From Microterricola viridarii (GTDB lineage: Bacteria; Actinomycetota; Actinomycetes; Actinomycetales; Microbacteriaceae), in NCBI RefSeq assembly GCF_900104895.1, contig NZ_LT629742.1, forward strand, positions 2,356,001 to 2,420,000: a stretch of 64,000 nt of DNA, given 5' to 3'. Shown here piece after piece: positions 43,981 through 54,218 of this stretch. The notes under the pieces are model-generated. The model ran no database searches and was not told the origin of the DNA. It was given only the letters and a program-made list of their open reading frames with translations. Each line of letters begins with the position of its first letter. The stretch's first letter is position 1. A program made the translations under genes and the position numbers.

Positions 43981-45780
43981 CTACGCCACATCTCCTATCG
44001 CTAGTGTCGCAGCGGTGGCCTGCACCGGCTCCCCGAATGTGACGCCATTCTCGTTGAATGAGTCCACCGCGAACCAGGCGCTGGCCCCAGCGTTGAGCGT
44101 CGGCACCTCCAGTGAAGTGCGGCCATAAACCAACCAGCTGCGGTAGAGCTTGTCGCGATCCGGCCCGTACCGGATGTTGTAGCCCTGCGCCCCGTCCGCC
44201 TCTTCCCAGGTGAGGCTCGCGGTGCGATCGTCGACGCGCACCACATCGGGGACGATCTGCTGTGGAGCGATGCCGCGACCCCGACCGAACACACGAAGTC
44301 CGCTCACTGCGAAGGCGCCGTCAAATGGTAGCGACTGAGCCGTTACCCGGATGTAGCGCACGGCTTGGGGTGCGTCGAGCACGACCAACGCGTGCGGTCT
44401 GTCCTCTCCTGCCTGACTGCCGTCGTGGAGTACTGCCCAGTTCGCCCCGTCGATGGACCCCTCGAGGAGCACTTCTGCAGGCGCGTGCGACTCATAAATC
44501 CCACGCCAGGTGTGCCCGCTATCGGCACCCTCGTCGAGCAGCGGTGCGCTCTGCGCGAGCTCGTGGTCCCCCAGATTCACCTGAACGGCGTGTACGTCCT
44601 TTTCCTCGCCGAGATCAGCGGTCAACCATTGGCCAACGCCAGGCAGCGCGGATGCCCACCAAGAACGCACATCCTCGTTGACAGCGAGGTCGGAGTCATG
44701 ACCTTCGGCATGTGATGACGCCAGCGTGCGAGCTTCATAGGACAGCAGCATCCACGGCGGCCGGCGTAGTTCCTGCGGGTCAAACGCGCCTTCGGGCACG
44801 AGCATCGGGTAATCCGCAAAGCTCTGATTGCAGAACAAGACTCCGTCCTCGTCAAAACCTGCGGGGAAGATCCCGACTCGCCGTTCGAAGACGTCGTTCA
44901 CGCTGATGCGCATTGTCGCCGCATGCCACCAGTTGCCCCATTCATCCTGGAACGTACTGCCATGGCCCGCGCCGGTGATGAACCCACCGGGCTTGGACGA
45001 GAACGGACTATTCGAGGAATAGGTGAACGGCCCGAGCGGGGAGCTCGCAGTCAGATAGCCGTCCGCGTAAGTATTCCACTGGGTACCTGGAGCCGAGTAC
45101 TGCAGATAGTAGAGATCACCAACACGCGTCATCCAGGCGCCCTCGACGTACGTTGACGCTCCGGAGAATTGCGCGACGAGCCGCTCCCGCTCGGTCGTCG
45201 GCTCCGGCACCATATAGTCCTCTCCGGGGCGCTCCCATCCCCGGCTACTGGCGTCAGAGTAGGCAAGCGGCACTGCCTCCCCGATCGGCGTCAGCTCGCG
45301 ATCGAGCTCGATGCCGTACAGCGGCTGCACTGCATCGCACCCCCAGTACAGATAGATGCGGCCGTCGTTGTCCTGGAAGACGCTCGGGTCCCAGAAGGCA
45401 AATGTTCCAGCGGCAATCTCTTCGAAGTCGTCCTCGAGCGGGTTGCGGCTGCGGAAGAAGGGCGAGTTTCCGGTCTTCCGCGATGCGCTGATAATCAGCG
45501 TACCGTCGACTTCACGGACGTCTGGGGCGTAGTCAAAGGGTGGAAGCTTCGCGGTCGGGTGGAATTGCCAGCTGTTGAGATCGGTCGACGACCAGAATCC
45601 GCGAGACATAGAGGCGAAGAGAAGGTAATGCCCCTGGTATCTCACGATGGAGGGGTCTGCAGCCTCGCGGTGCACGCTGCGCTGCGGTTCACCGATCTTG
45701 ACCCCCTGCACCGATCCCGAGAAACGAACGTCTTGGTAACGGTACGGAAGATCCAGCGGATTACACGATATGTGACTCAT
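43981..45780 (-). CDS. GH43-like protein with discoidin-like and fibronectin type III domains
   Basis: A 599-residue protein. The propeller domain has ADPSIVRYQGHYLLFAS (base), FWDPSVFQDNDGRIYLYWG and VEGAWMTRVGDLYYLQYSAPGT (acid), marking GH43. At about 370-500 a jelly-roll F5/8 type C-like domain is seen (VGQWLTADLGEEKDVHAVQVNL, VRYIRVTAQSLPFDGAFAVSGLRVFG), and residues 505-599 form an Fn3-like domain (ASLTWEEADGAQGYNIRYG). These carbohydrate-binding modules are normally exported, but no signal peptide is found at the start used, nor in the upstream extension. Substrate is likely a decorated oligosaccharide. Confidence 0.85.
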   Translation of the reverse strand: MSHISCNPLDLPYRYQDVRFSGSVQGVKIGEPQRSVHREAADPSIVRYQGHYLLFASMSRGFWSSTDLNSWQFHPTAKLPPFDYAPDVREVDGTLIISASRKTGNSPFFRSRNPLEDDFEEIAAGTFAFWDPSVFQDNDGRIYLYWGCDAVQPLYGIELDRELTPIGEAVPLAYSDASSRGWERPGEDYMVPEPTTERERLVAQFSGASTYVEGAWMTRVGDLYYLQYSAPGTQWNTYADGYLTASSPLGPFTYSSNSPFSSKPGGFITGAGHGSTFQDEWGNWWHAATMRISVNDVFERRVGIFPAGFDEDGVLFCNQSFADYPMLVPEGAFDPQELRRPPWMLLSYEARTLASSHAEGHDSDLAVNEDVRSWWASALPGVGQWLTADLGEEKDVHAVQVNLGDHELAQSAPLLDEGADSGHTWRGIYESHAPAEVLLEGSIDGANWAVLHDGSQAGEDRPHALVVLDAPQAVRYIRVTAQSLPFDGAFAVSGLRVFGRGRGIAPQQIVPDVVRVDDRTASLTWEEADGAQGYNIRYGPDRDKLYRSWLVYGRTSLEVPTLNAGASAWFAVDSFNENGVTFGEPVQATAATLAIGDVA

Positions 45781-45847
45781 GAGTGACACCCCTACATTTC
45801 TTGATAGCTGTGCCCGCGCACCGGGCATTCCTGCTCTATTGCTCACG

Positions 45848-46672
45848 TCAGGCGAGCGCAGCGACCTTGCGTCGCTCGTCTCTGCGAGCCTTTTGTTCGA
45901 TCGGGTTGGCCACCGGTGCGGCCAGCAGCAGGCGTTGCGTGTATGGATGCGATGGCGTCGACGTCACGGTCGCGGCAGGCCCGGTTTCTACCAGGTCGCC
46001 TCGGTAGAGCACGGCGACGCGATGGCTGATGTGTCGTACGACGGAGAGGTCGTGCGACACGAACAGGTAGGCGACACCCGTCTCTCGCTGGATTTCGATG
46101 AACAGGTCGAGCACCCGCTCTTGGGTCGACAGGTCCAGTGCGCTGACGGGCTCATCGCACACGATGAGCTTGGGCGCTGGCGCGAGGGCACGCGCGATCG
46201 CCACACGCTGACGCTGACCACCGGAGAATTCGCGCGGAAGCCGCTCGGCGGCATCCGCGGGCAATCCCACCTGGTCGAGAAGCGTCTTCACTCGTGCCTT
46301 CGCGTCCCGGGCGGAGGTCCCCTGTACCACCAGCGGCTCCGCGAGGATGTCACCCACCGTGAGCGAGGGGTTGAGCGAGGTGTACGGGTCTTGGAACACC
46401 ACCTGGATGTCCTTCGCGAGACGGCGACGCTCACGGGCACCGAGCCGGGAGATGTTCTCACCTTCAAAAGAAATGCCGCCTCCCGCCGGCTTCACAAGCC
46501 CAAGCACAGCGCGCCCGATCGTGGTCTTCCCCGAACCGGACTCACCCACGAGGCCGAGCGTTTCGCCGTGGCCGATCTGCAGGGAAACCCCGTGCAATAC
46601 CTCGAGCGGCTTAGCGCGCCATCCTCTACCTGGAAAGCTGACGCGGAGGTCGGTGACATCGAGCAGGCTCAT
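45848..46672 (-). CDS. Oligopeptide-type ABC transporter ATP-binding protein (DppF/OppF-like)
   Basis: A 274-residue ABC ATPase. Walker A GESGSGKT, signature FSGGQRQRVAIARAL and Walker B LIVCDEPVSALD are intact, and the C-terminal VANPIEQKARR tail resembles OppF. It drives the importer with the fused permease-ATPase protein upstream, which it overlaps by 4 bases. Despite the peptide-type family, its position between sugar genes suggests an oligosaccharide or glycoside cargo. Confidence 0.92.
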   Translation of the reverse strand: MSLLDVTDLRVSFPGRGWRAKPLEVLHGVSLQIGHGETLGLVGESGSGKTTIGRAVLGLVKPAGGGISFEGENISRLGARERRRLAKDIQVVFQDPYTSLNPSLTVGDILAEPLVVQGTSARDAKARVKTLLDQVGLPADAAERLPREFSGGQRQRVAIARALAPAPKLIVCDEPVSALDLSTQERVLDLFIEIQRETGVAYLFVSHDLSVVRHISHRVAVLYRGDLVETGPAATVTSTPSHPYTQRLLLAAPVANPIEQKARRDERRKVAALA

Positions 46673-48453
46673 CGCATACTCCCCTCAGTGGTGGCTGCAA
46701 TGGACGGGTCAGTACGCACGGAATCCTCGCTGAGAATTGCGGCGAGCAAGAGTTGCGTGTACTCGTGCTGCGGATTGCGGAAGATCTCATGCGTGCTGCC
46801 CGACTCAACGACAACGCCGTCCTGCATGACCGCGATGTGATCGCAAATGTCGGCTACAACCCCAAAGTTGTGGGTCACCAGCAGGATGGCCATGCCAAGC
46901 TCGGCCTGCAAGTCTCGCAACAAATCGAGAATCTCGGCCTGCACGGTCACGTCTAAGGCCGTCGTCGGCTCGTCAGCGATGAGCAGCCGAGGGCGGCTGG
47001 CCACAGCGCCGGCGATGAGCACGCGCTGCGCCATGCCGCCAGAAATCTGGTGCGGGTAGGAGTCAAAAGTGCGCTGAGGGTCGGCGATTCCACACCGTGC
47101 GAGGAGTGCGAGAACACGCTGTTTCGCTTCCTTCGTCGACAGCCCCAGCGCAGAGCGCACTCCCTCAACGAGCTGCGAACCCACGCGGAACGATGGGTCA
47201 AGGTTCGACATCGGCTCCTGCGGAATATACGCAATTTCCTTGCCGCGCAGGGGTCGCATTTGGGTATCGGTGAGCCCGACGAGTTCGCGGCCATCGAAGC
47301 GGATTGAACCGCGGGTGATCAGCGCTTCCGGAGGGAGCACGCCCAGGATTGCAAATGCAGTCTGCGTCTTGCCTGACCCAGATTCTCCGACGAGCCCGAG
47401 CACCTGACCCGGAGCGATTGAGAGAGAGACACCGCTGACAACCTCACGCGGGCGCCCACCGGGACCACGATATGCGACGCCGAGGTCGGTGATCTCGAGC
47501 AGCGCCCCGTGCTGAGCAGGCGTAGTGGAGTCGTTGCCGATAACACGCTGACCGATGCCGACCTTGATCGGTTTCGGCTTCGCGCCCTCGAGCGTGTCTC
47601 GCAGTGCGTTGCCGAGCAGCACTAGCGATGCAGTGATGACGCCGAGCATGAGGCTAGGCCAGAGGAACTGGGTCGGCGCGATGTAGAGGTTGCGGAAACC
47701 CGACGAGATCATGGCACCGAAACTCGGAATCTGCAGCGAGCCAACGCCGAGGAACGCAAGCCCCGATTGCACAGCGATCGCGGACCCCGACATAAATGCC
47801 GCGGCAATGATGATCGGTCCACGGATCACGAACAGCACGTGTTTGCTCAGAATACGGAGATTGCCGAGCCCCGAGACACGTGCGGCGTCGACGTAGAGCT
47901 CGTTCTTGACGCCGACAACGAGGTTTCTCACGATGCGGTAGATGCCCGGCGAGAGGAGCACGCCGAAGATGAGCATGGTGAACCGGTAGTCGCCACCAGT
48001 AACAGGCATCAGGATGATGAGAAGCAGAATGCCGGGGAAAGTCATGATGAGGTTGAAGAGCCACTCGGTGGTGGCTCGAGTGGCGGTGCCAAAGTAGCCG
48101 CCGATCAGGCCGGCGACTACGCCAATGACGAGAGCAACGCCCGCGCCGATAAGCGCGGAGATCGCAGCCGTGTTGATGGAGTGCAACAGCCGCGTCCAAA
48201 TGTCACGGCCAACCTCATCGGCGCCGAGCGGGTACCCCGGTGTACCGACTGGTGCGTTGATCATCGACAGGTCAGCTTCATTCGGTCCGTGCACGGTGAG
48301 GAATGGTACGAGAACGCCAAGCACGAAGATGACGATGAGGATGCTCGCAGTAATCACCGCCTGAGGATCTTTCAGCAGACGCTTCCAGGTTGGAGTGCGC
48401 GCTGCAGTGGCCGCGTGCTCGATGGCGACCAACAGCTCGGTACTTGGAGTCAT
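46669..48453 (-). CDS. Fused ABC permease (DppC-like) and ATP-binding protein (DppD-like)
   Basis: A 594-residue fusion if the ATG at 48453 is used; in-frame GTG (48468) and TTG (48489, overlapping the dppB-like stop) are alternatives. Residues 1-290 are a DppC-type permease with the loop [16 protein letters not shown] and the EAA-like [20 protein letters not shown]. From about 310 a complete ABC domain follows, with Walker A GESGSGKT, signature [15 protein letters not shown] and Walker [15 protein letters not shown]. Such permease-ATPase fusions are known in actinobacteria. With the partner permease and DppF-like ATPase it forms a full importer. Confidence 0.9.
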   Translation of the reverse strand: MTPSTELLVAIEHAATAARTPTWKRLLKDPQAVITASILIVIFVLGVLVPFLTVHGPNEADLSMINAPVGTPGYPLGADEVGRDIWTRLLHSINTAAISALIGAGVALVIGVVAGLIGGYFGTATRATTEWLFNLIMTFPGILLLIILMPVTGGDYRFTMLIFGVLLSPGIYRIVRNLVVGVKNELYVDAARVSGLGNLRILSKHVLFVIRGPIIIAAAFMSGSAIAVQSGLAFLGVGSLQIPSFGAMISSGFRNLYIAPTQFLWPSLMLGVITASLVLLGNALRDTLEGAKPKPIKVGIGQRVIGNDSTTPAQHGALLEITDLGVAYRGPGGRPREVVSGVSLSIAPGQVLGLVGESGSGKTQTAFAILGVLPPEALITRGSIRFDGRELVGLTDTQMRPLRGKEIAYIPQEPMSNLDPSFRVGSQLVEGVRSALGLSTKEAKQRVLALLARCGIADPQRTFDSYPHQISGGMAQRVLIAGAVASRPRLLIADEPTTALDVTVQAEILDLLRDLQAELGMAILLVTHNFGVVADICDHIAVMQDGVVVESGSTHEIFRNPQHEYTQLLLAAILSEDSVRTDPSIAATTEGSMR

Positions 48454-48485
48454 AATCGATTGCGTCACAGGTTCACGCTCGTTGC

Positions 48486-49427
48486 TCAATGAACTCTCGC
48501 TTTCGGGTTCAGCCAGCCGTTGGCCAGGTCGGTGAGGAGGTTGACAATCGTGACAAGCAACACGCCGAACGCTGCGACGCCCATGATCACGGGGAAGTCG
48601 CCTTGCAGCGACGCGTTGAAAGCGAAACTCCCGTAGCCGGGCAGGGCGAAGACATTCTCGATGATGAGTGCTCCGCCAAACATTTGGATGAACTCGAGTG
48701 ACATTACGGTCAAAGCCGGACCGCCGGCGTTGCGCAGCGCGTGACGCAACACGATTGAGCGAGTCGACGTGCCGCGGGTGCGCAGAGTGCGCACATAGTC
48801 TCGTCGAAGTTCGTCGATCATCCGTCCACGCACCTGTGCGGTCATGCTCGCAATACCACCGATTGAGAGCACGATTACGGGGATGGTAATGCTCCGTATC
48901 CAGGCGGCAGGATCCTCCGTTGGCGGCGTATACCCGGTCGCAGGGAGCCATTTCAACTGCACCGCGAAGATGACCACAAGGCCAATGGCCAATAGGAGAC
49001 CCGGCAGGATGTAGCCGATAAGTGAGATGCCCTGTGCTACGCGGTCGATGGCTCCGCCCCGCGAGGCGGACCACACACCCAGAACGATCGACACGATCAC
49101 CGAGATGATGAGGGCGGGCACGATGATTGACAGCGTCACTAAGAGTCGTTGAATGACGGAAGGGCCAACCGGCAGAGACGTGTAAACAGAGACGCCGAAG
49201 TCGCCTTGGACGGCGTTGACGAGCCAGTCGGCATATTGCACGACTATGGGCCGGTCCCACCCTTTCTCGGCGATGAGTGCCGCGGTGATTTCGGGGGTGG
49301 CTGACGAGCCGAGGATTGTCTGCGCAACGTCGTCAAATGACGAACTCAGGAGGAGGAAAGTGATGAGCGTGACTAAAACAGCGAGCACGACGCCCGCACC
49401 GAGGCGACGAAGAACATAAGCGAGCAT
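48486..49427 (-). CDS. Oligopeptide-type ABC transporter permease (DppB-like)
   Basis: A 313-residue inner-membrane permease with about six helices. The N-terminus MLAYVLRRLGAGVVLAVLVTLITFLLL and the coupling segment DYVRTLRTRGTSTRSIVLRHALRNAGGPALTV are typical of DppB. A GGAG lies 6 bases before the start. It pairs with the DppC part of the fusion protein and follows the binding-protein gene after about 50 bases. Confidence 0.93.
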   Translation of the reverse strand: MLAYVLRRLGAGVVLAVLVTLITFLLLSSSFDDVAQTILGSSATPEITAALIAEKGWDRPIVVQYADWLVNAVQGDFGVSVYTSLPVGPSVIQRLLVTLSIIVPALIISVIVSIVLGVWSASRGGAIDRVAQGISLIGYILPGLLLAIGLVVIFAVQLKWLPATGYTPPTEDPAAWIRSITIPVIVLSIGGIASMTAQVRGRMIDELRRDYVRTLRTRGTSTRSIVLRHALRNAGGPALTVMSLEFIQMFGGALIIENVFALPGYGSFAFNASLQGDFPVIMGVAAFGVLLVTIVNLLTDLANGWLNPKARVH

Positions 49428-49478
49428 CTAGGACTCCGGATCTTGTGGTGGGGGCGATTGCTCGCCCCCACCCGTCAC

Positions 49479-51044
49479 CTATTCGGTGACCGCGAACTGA
49501 CGGATCGTGGACAGGGTGTTCGCCTTGCCCACATAGGAGATTCCGTCGCCGGTCGCCCACGTGGTTCCGCTGAAGACGACCGGAGCGACGAGAGCCTGGT
49601 CTACGACGTACTCGTTGAGCTCCTTGTACGCCGGCAATGCTTCCTCGAAATCAACCGTTGAATTGATTTCAGCAAAGAGCGCATCAAGCGTCGGGTCAGT
49701 GTAGTTGCGGGGGTTTCCGACGTTGTCGACAGCAATGGTTGTGGCAATATCCGCCGCGTCTGAGTTGAAGCCTAGAATCTGGAAGTAGAGTCCGTAGTCT
49801 CCCGAACGAGCGGCAGATTGAGCCTGCTGAGGCGGCACGGTCACCCACTCGAGGTTCAGGCCGATGTCAGTAAAGGCCTGCGAAAGTACGGGCTCGATCG
49901 TGCCAGTCAGGAACGTGCTGGGGATCTGGAATGTCTCGCCAGCGAAGCCCGCTTCCTCTACAAGCGCACGACCCGCCTTGGGATCGTAAACATAGGTCTT
50001 GTTGAGCGACTCGTCGTAGATCGCGCCGTAGGGGCTGGGCAGCTGCGCCGTCTCAAGACCGACTCCGCTATAGAGCGCCTTCACGATGCCCTTGCGGTCG
50101 ATAGCAAGGTTGATTGCCTGGCGCACTCGCTGATCGCCGAGGGCTGGCCATTTCTCACCGCCACGGTCGAGGATGTTGAGGATGGTCGTCGCTACAGCTT
50201 GGTTTTCAGTGATGGTGAAATCATCCGGGTTCAGCTGACTGACCATCTGCGATTGAACGGTGGATGCATTGATCTCACCGGACTGCAAGGCATTGAACGA
50301 GGCCGTTGGATCTTGGATTACCTTGACCGTGAGCGTGGAGAACGGCACGTTTTCCGCGTCCCAGTATTCGTCGCGCTTGGTCAGAACGTAGCTGCTGCCC
50401 GGAACCGTCTTCGCCACGTCAAGGATGAACGGGCCGGAACCTATCGGATCTGTCGCGGTGCGCTCCTGGTCCATTGTGGCGGGATCGCCGATGGCACCTG
50501 GTCCTGATGAGAGGTTGTCGATGAGCTGCGGGTCGAAAGCGGTGAGCTTGATGACCACGGTGAGGTCGTCTGTTGCGCTCACGCTTTCAATTCTCGAGAG
50601 GCGCCCCTGAATGTTGCCGGGGGTGATCCGCGAGCGGTCAAGCGTCTTCACGACTGCCTCCGCGTTCACCGGGTCACCCGAACTGAAAGTCATTCCTTCA
50701 CGAAGCGAGAGCGTCAGCTCTGTGCCGTCTGAGTTGTACTCCCAGGCTTCCGCGGCGCCCGGGATGGTCGAGCCGGTGTCGGGATCCTTCCGCAGAAGAG
50801 TGTCGAGCACAGAGGACCACACGAACATCTGCTGTCCGTCAACCAGTTGAGCGGGGTCCAAGGAGTTCGGAGCGGAGAACGCAGCGAGTGAGAGGTCCTT
50901 CTCCACAACGACCGGTGCGCCGCTTGCTGCGGGCTTCATGGGTTCCGCGGACGGTGAACATCCGGTCAGCGCGAGGGCCGCGGTGAGAACCGCAGCCGAC
51001 AGGACTGCCAACTTACGCTGGCGATCCGTTCGGGAATTCGACAT
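49479..51044 (-). CDS. Oligopeptide-type substrate-binding lipoprotein
   Basis: A 521-residue binding protein. The ATG at 51044 is preferred over one three codons upstream because AAAGGAG then lies about 10 bases before it. The signal peptide ends in LTGC, so it is a lipoprotein. The mature part has the class-5 pattern PNSLDPAQLVDG, GMTFSSGDPVNAEAVVKTLDR, and RQAINLAIDRKGIVKALY. The gene heads the ABC-GH43 operon and carries an operator about 110 bases upstream. Several class-5 proteins bind oligosaccharides, and that is likely here. Confidence 0.92.
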   Translation of the reverse strand: MSNSRTDRQRKLAVLSAAVLTAALALTGCSPSAEPMKPAASGAPVVVEKDLSLAAFSAPNSLDPAQLVDGQQMFVWSSVLDTLLRKDPDTGSTIPGAAEAWEYNSDGTELTLSLREGMTFSSGDPVNAEAVVKTLDRSRITPGNIQGRLSRIESVSATDDLTVVIKLTAFDPQLIDNLSSGPGAIGDPATMDQERTATDPIGSGPFILDVAKTVPGSSYVLTKRDEYWDAENVPFSTLTVKVIQDPTASFNALQSGEINASTVQSQMVSQLNPDDFTITENQAVATTILNILDRGGEKWPALGDQRVRQAINLAIDRKGIVKALYSGVGLETAQLPSPYGAIYDESLNKTYVYDPKAGRALVEEAGFAGETFQIPSTFLTGTIEPVLSQAFTDIGLNLEWVTVPPQQAQSAARSGDYGLYFQILGFNSDAADIATTIAVDNVGNPRNYTDPTLDALFAEINSTVDFEEALPAYKELNEYVVDQALVAPVVFSGTTWATGDGISYVGKANTLSTIRQFAVTE

Positions 51045-51156
51045 CTTATTCATACTCCTTTGAATGAATCAACATTTACGCAAACGCGTGAGAGTCAAAG
51101 CCGCAAGGTTGTCTCAACGATTGGGCATGAGCCAGTCAACCATCATTTCGACATTT

Positions 51157-51174
51157 TGACAACCGATTGCCAGC
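51157..51174. promoter_or_regulatory. LacI-type operator upstream of the ABC importer operon
   Basis: TTGACAACCGATTGCCAG, a palindrome with a central CG, lies 113 bases before the binding-protein start. Confidence 0.75.
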
Positions 51175-51313
51175 AGGAGGTTCGGACGTTATGAACACGT
51201 GATCCCGTGACAGCATGACCGAGGCCGTTATGGCCGCACTATTTCAATGCAGCAGCAGCGAGATACGCATGTTGCCAGAGGGTGAGGCTACGCCCTGTAA
51301 AGAGTGTTCACTT

Positions 51314-51331
51314 GCGACATCCGATTGCCAG
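51314..51331. promoter_or_regulatory. Weaker LacI-type operator after uxuB
   Basis: GCGACATCCGATTGCCAG matches the right half-site exactly and the left half partly. It is 140 bases from the stronger site and may give DNA looping. Confidence 0.5.
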
Positions 51332-51347
51332 ACCGGGCTTGACGCCG

Positions 51348-52727
51348 TCACCACGACACGAGGCTCTTCACCTGCTGAACCGATTGCTCGATGAGCGTTA
51401 CGAATGCGAAATCCTCTGCTAGTTCCGCGCTCACAGCGGTGAGCGCCCCGGCCACGGAGTTATCCTTGGTCGGGGCCTCGATGCCGGAGACGGATGCCGG
51501 CGCCAAGCCGCTTTCGCTGGCGACCATCCAGGCAGCGAGGACAGTCGCACACCCGCGTGCTGAGCGCCCGGCGCGGCGCTCCCGCTCTGCAACCGGCGCG
51601 ATGCGCAAGCGGAGTTTCGTTGGTGTGTCGAGCACAATTTGCGACAGACGGTGAACGATTCCCGGGTTCGTGAAGCGCTCGATCAGAGCGGCACGATAGC
51701 CGTGAAGGTCCAAATCCTCGGGAAGGTGGCGCTGTGCTTCGCTCCAGAACTCTTCGACCGCCTGGCGACAGACGGGGTCCGCCATGGCGCGTGCAACGTC
51801 GACGTGCCCTCTCAGGAGACCAAGGCATGCCAGCAGCGTGTGGGCACCGTTCAGCAGCCACAGTTTGCGCGCCTCCCATGGCTCGAGCTCGTTGGTGAAT
51901 CGTGCGCCAGAGCTCTCCCACGCCGGTCGACCCTCCGGAAAATCGCCCGCGAGAACCCAATCGTGGAAAGGCTCTGTGAGCACAGGAACGCCGTCCCCGT
52001 AGCGCGCAGCGAGAGCTACCTGCTCCTGGCTTGATATGCGCGGGGTGATTCGATCAACGGATGAGGACACGAACGAGATGTTCTGTTCACACCACATCGC
52101 CGTTTCTGGCAACACCGAACGTGCCAATGAAACCACGCTGCGCCCCACGTGCCTGCCGTTGTCGGGGAGGTTGTCGCACGAGACGACGGCGAGCGGGGTC
52201 CCGTGTGACCGCCGCCGCAATTCGAGGCCCCACACAAGCCGTCCGAGTGCGGTCTGGAGGCGCAACGTCCCGGGGTCACTTCCACGGGCGAGCGTCCGGA
52301 GCGCCGCAATGTCGGCAACAACGAGCGGGTCGGTGAGGTCTGGCGCCCCGTCGGCCCCAGATCGATAGCCGGCCTCGGTGATCGTCAAAGTCACGATCGA
52401 CGTTGTGACCGCCGCAATGTCAGCGAAGAGTGAATCGAGATCATCGCCCGGGTGCGCGCGTACGATGCTCTCGATGACTTCAGCCTGATCGCCACCGGCG
52501 GAGCGCTCGATCAGCGTGTACAAACCATCCTGCGCGGTAAGCGCTTCAGCGAGATACGCACTGCGGCCCGTGTATGCAGCGATGCCCCATTCGTGTGCAT
52601 CGGCCGCGTGAGCGGTGTACCACGCTGTATGCGAACGACTGAACGCGCCAAGCCCCATGTGCACGATTCGAACCGGCGGGGCCGGCCGCGTGCGCGCACG
52701 TTTGTGCGCGGGTACGACGAGGCTCAT
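51348..52727 (-). CDS. uxuB: Fructuronate reductase / mannitol dehydrogenase family (UxuB-like)
   Basis: A 459-residue long-chain polyol dehydrogenase. The N-terminal HMGLGAFSRSHTAWYT is the nucleotide-binding turn, SCDNLPDNG is the central signature, and KLWLLNGAHTLLA holds the catalytic lysine, asparagine and histidine. It reduces D-fructuronate (or D-tagaturonate) to D-mannonate (or D-altronate); the presence of ManD and UidA favours fructuronate to mannonate. The start overlaps the uxaC stop by 4 bases. Confidence 0.9.
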   Translation of the reverse strand: MSLVVPAHKRARTRPAPPVRIVHMGLGAFSRSHTAWYTAHAADAHEWGIAAYTGRSAYLAEALTAQDGLYTLIERSAGGDQAEVIESIVRAHPGDDLDSLFADIAAVTTSIVTLTITEAGYRSGADGAPDLTDPLVVADIAALRTLARGSDPGTLRLQTALGRLVWGLELRRRSHGTPLAVVSCDNLPDNGRHVGRSVVSLARSVLPETAMWCEQNISFVSSSVDRITPRISSQEQVALAARYGDGVPVLTEPFHDWVLAGDFPEGRPAWESSGARFTNELEPWEARKLWLLNGAHTLLACLGLLRGHVDVARAMADPVCRQAVEEFWSEAQRHLPEDLDLHGYRAALIERFTNPGIVHRLSQIVLDTPTKLRLRIAPVAERERRAGRSARGCATVLAAWMVASESGLAPASVSGIEAPTKDNSVAGALTAVSAELAEDFAFVTLIEQSVQQVKSLVSW

Positions 52728-54136
52728 AGTTTGAACACCCGCTTCGGCTGCGGACCGACAATATCGTCAATGATGGCCCCAGCGGCGGCAACCGAAATGC
52801 GACCCTCGACGACCAGTCTGGCGAGGAATGAAGCATCGGTTCGACGCGCGGTGTCATGGCGCGCGGGGATCGAGAGGAATGCCCGCGTGTCATCGATGAA
52901 TCCGGAACCACGAGAGAATCCCGCGGACTCCGTCACTGCTGACCGGAAGCGAAGCATCGCATCCGGAGCATCGAGGAACCACCAGGGAGCCCCGATATAC
53001 ACGCTGGGATAGAAGCTGGCCATCGGCCCGATCTCGCGTGAATACACGGTCTCATCCACGGCAAATAGCACCAGGTGAAAGTCTCGCTCGAGACCAAATC
53101 GTTCGAGAAGCGGCCGCAGCCCACCGACGAAATCTGTGCGTCGCGGAAAATCGTGGCCTGTGTCTGCACCGAAGCGCCGATGGGTTTCCGTGTGGTGGTT
53201 GCGCACAACGCCGGCATGGATGGTCATGACCAGCCCATCGTCGATGCTGAGCTGCGCCATGCGCAACAACATGTGGCCAGTGAAAGCGCGTCGATCCTGC
53301 TGGCTCGCGCCACCCCCGATGACAACTCGAAAAAGACGCTCGGCATCGGCGTCGCTCATCTCGACAGTGACAAGCTCTTCAACTCCGTGGTCAGCCGAGA
53401 CCGCTCCATGACCGATGAAGTGTTGCCGGCGCGCCGCAAGCGCACTCAAGTATCCGACAAATGTTGCCGGCTCACCGGTCGCAGCCAGGAGCCGATTGAC
53501 GTTCAGGCTGAAGCTTTCTGCATCCGGATCCAGGTAGCGATCTGGCCGAAATGTTGGCAGAACCCGCCCGGCGAGTCCGCTCCGCGCGATTGCCGCGTGG
53601 TCAGCGAGATCGTCCAACGGATCATCCGTAGTGGCGAGCACTTCGATACCGAATCGCTCGAAGAGCGCGCGTGGACGAAACTCAGCAGTCCCGAGCAACT
53701 CGTGAATGTGGTCAAAGATCCCATCTGCCGTCGCAGGCGTCAGAGGGGTGTCAATCTTGAGCTCGGCGCGCAGTTCCTGCTCGATCCAGTACCCGGAGGC
53801 GGTGCCTGCGAAGAGGTGCCAGTGAGCTGCGAAGATTCGCCAAACCTCCCGCGGATCCACCGCATGCCCGCCAAGCCCGAGCGAGGCGAGGTCGACTCCA
53901 GAGGCGTGCAGCAGTCTGGTCACGTAGTGATCGTGTGAGACAAGCAGCGCAGCCGGATCCGGAAAAGGCGTGTCCTCGGCGAGCCATCGCGCGGGAACGT
54001 GCCCGTGCGGAGACACGATAGGCGCGTCCGCAACACGTTGGTACAAATCCCGCGCCAGGCCGCGCGTGTTGGGGTCAGCGGGAAACAAGCGGTCGTGGTC
54101 GTGGTCGTTCCGATTCGAGGAGAGCTTTTCATTCAT
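52724..54136 (-). CDS. uxaC: Uronate isomerase
   Basis: A 470-residue enzyme if the ATG at 54136 (MNEKLSSNRNDHDHDRLFPADPN) is used; an ATG six codons upstream is possible. The amidohydrolase-fold signature SPHGHVPARWL supplies the HxH metal site, and HDHYVTRLLHASGVDL, PTFRPDRYLDP, GMLR-like MTIHAGVVRNHHTETHRR and GGLRPLLERFGLE are typical of UxaC. It converts D-glucuronate to D-fructuronate. Its promoter and first upstream bases overlap a fragment of a lost beta-glucuronidase gene. Fragments of a second uxaC lie at 60515-60748. Confidence 0.93.
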   Translation of the reverse strand: MNEKLSSNRNDHDHDRLFPADPNTRGLARDLYQRVADAPIVSPHGHVPARWLAEDTPFPDPAALLVSHDHYVTRLLHASGVDLASLGLGGHAVDPREVWRIFAAHWHLFAGTASGYWIEQELRAELKIDTPLTPATADGIFDHIHELLGTAEFRPRALFERFGIEVLATTDDPLDDLADHAAIARSGLAGRVLPTFRPDRYLDPDAESFSLNVNRLLAATGEPATFVGYLSALAARRQHFIGHGAVSADHGVEELVTVEMSDADAERLFRVVIGGGASQQDRRAFTGHMLLRMAQLSIDDGLVMTIHAGVVRNHHTETHRRFGADTGHDFPRRTDFVGGLRPLLERFGLERDFHLVLFAVDETVYSREIGPMASFYPSVYIGAPWWFLDAPDAMLRFRSAVTESAGFSRGSGFIDDTRAFLSIPARHDTARRTDASFLARLVVEGRISVAAAGAIIDDIVGPQPKRVFKL

Positions 54137-54218
54137 TCCGGAGAGCCCCAGCTTCATCGCCACGCGAACTCTCCAGGAACACCAGCGAACGCGCAGCGTC
54201 TGGACGGCGAACTTCGGG

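Noticed and set aside
48454-49260. N-terminal extension of the fused permease-ATPase frame
   Set aside because: The extension is read out of frame through the dppB-like gene and has arginine-rich random composition; the permease similarity begins near 48453.
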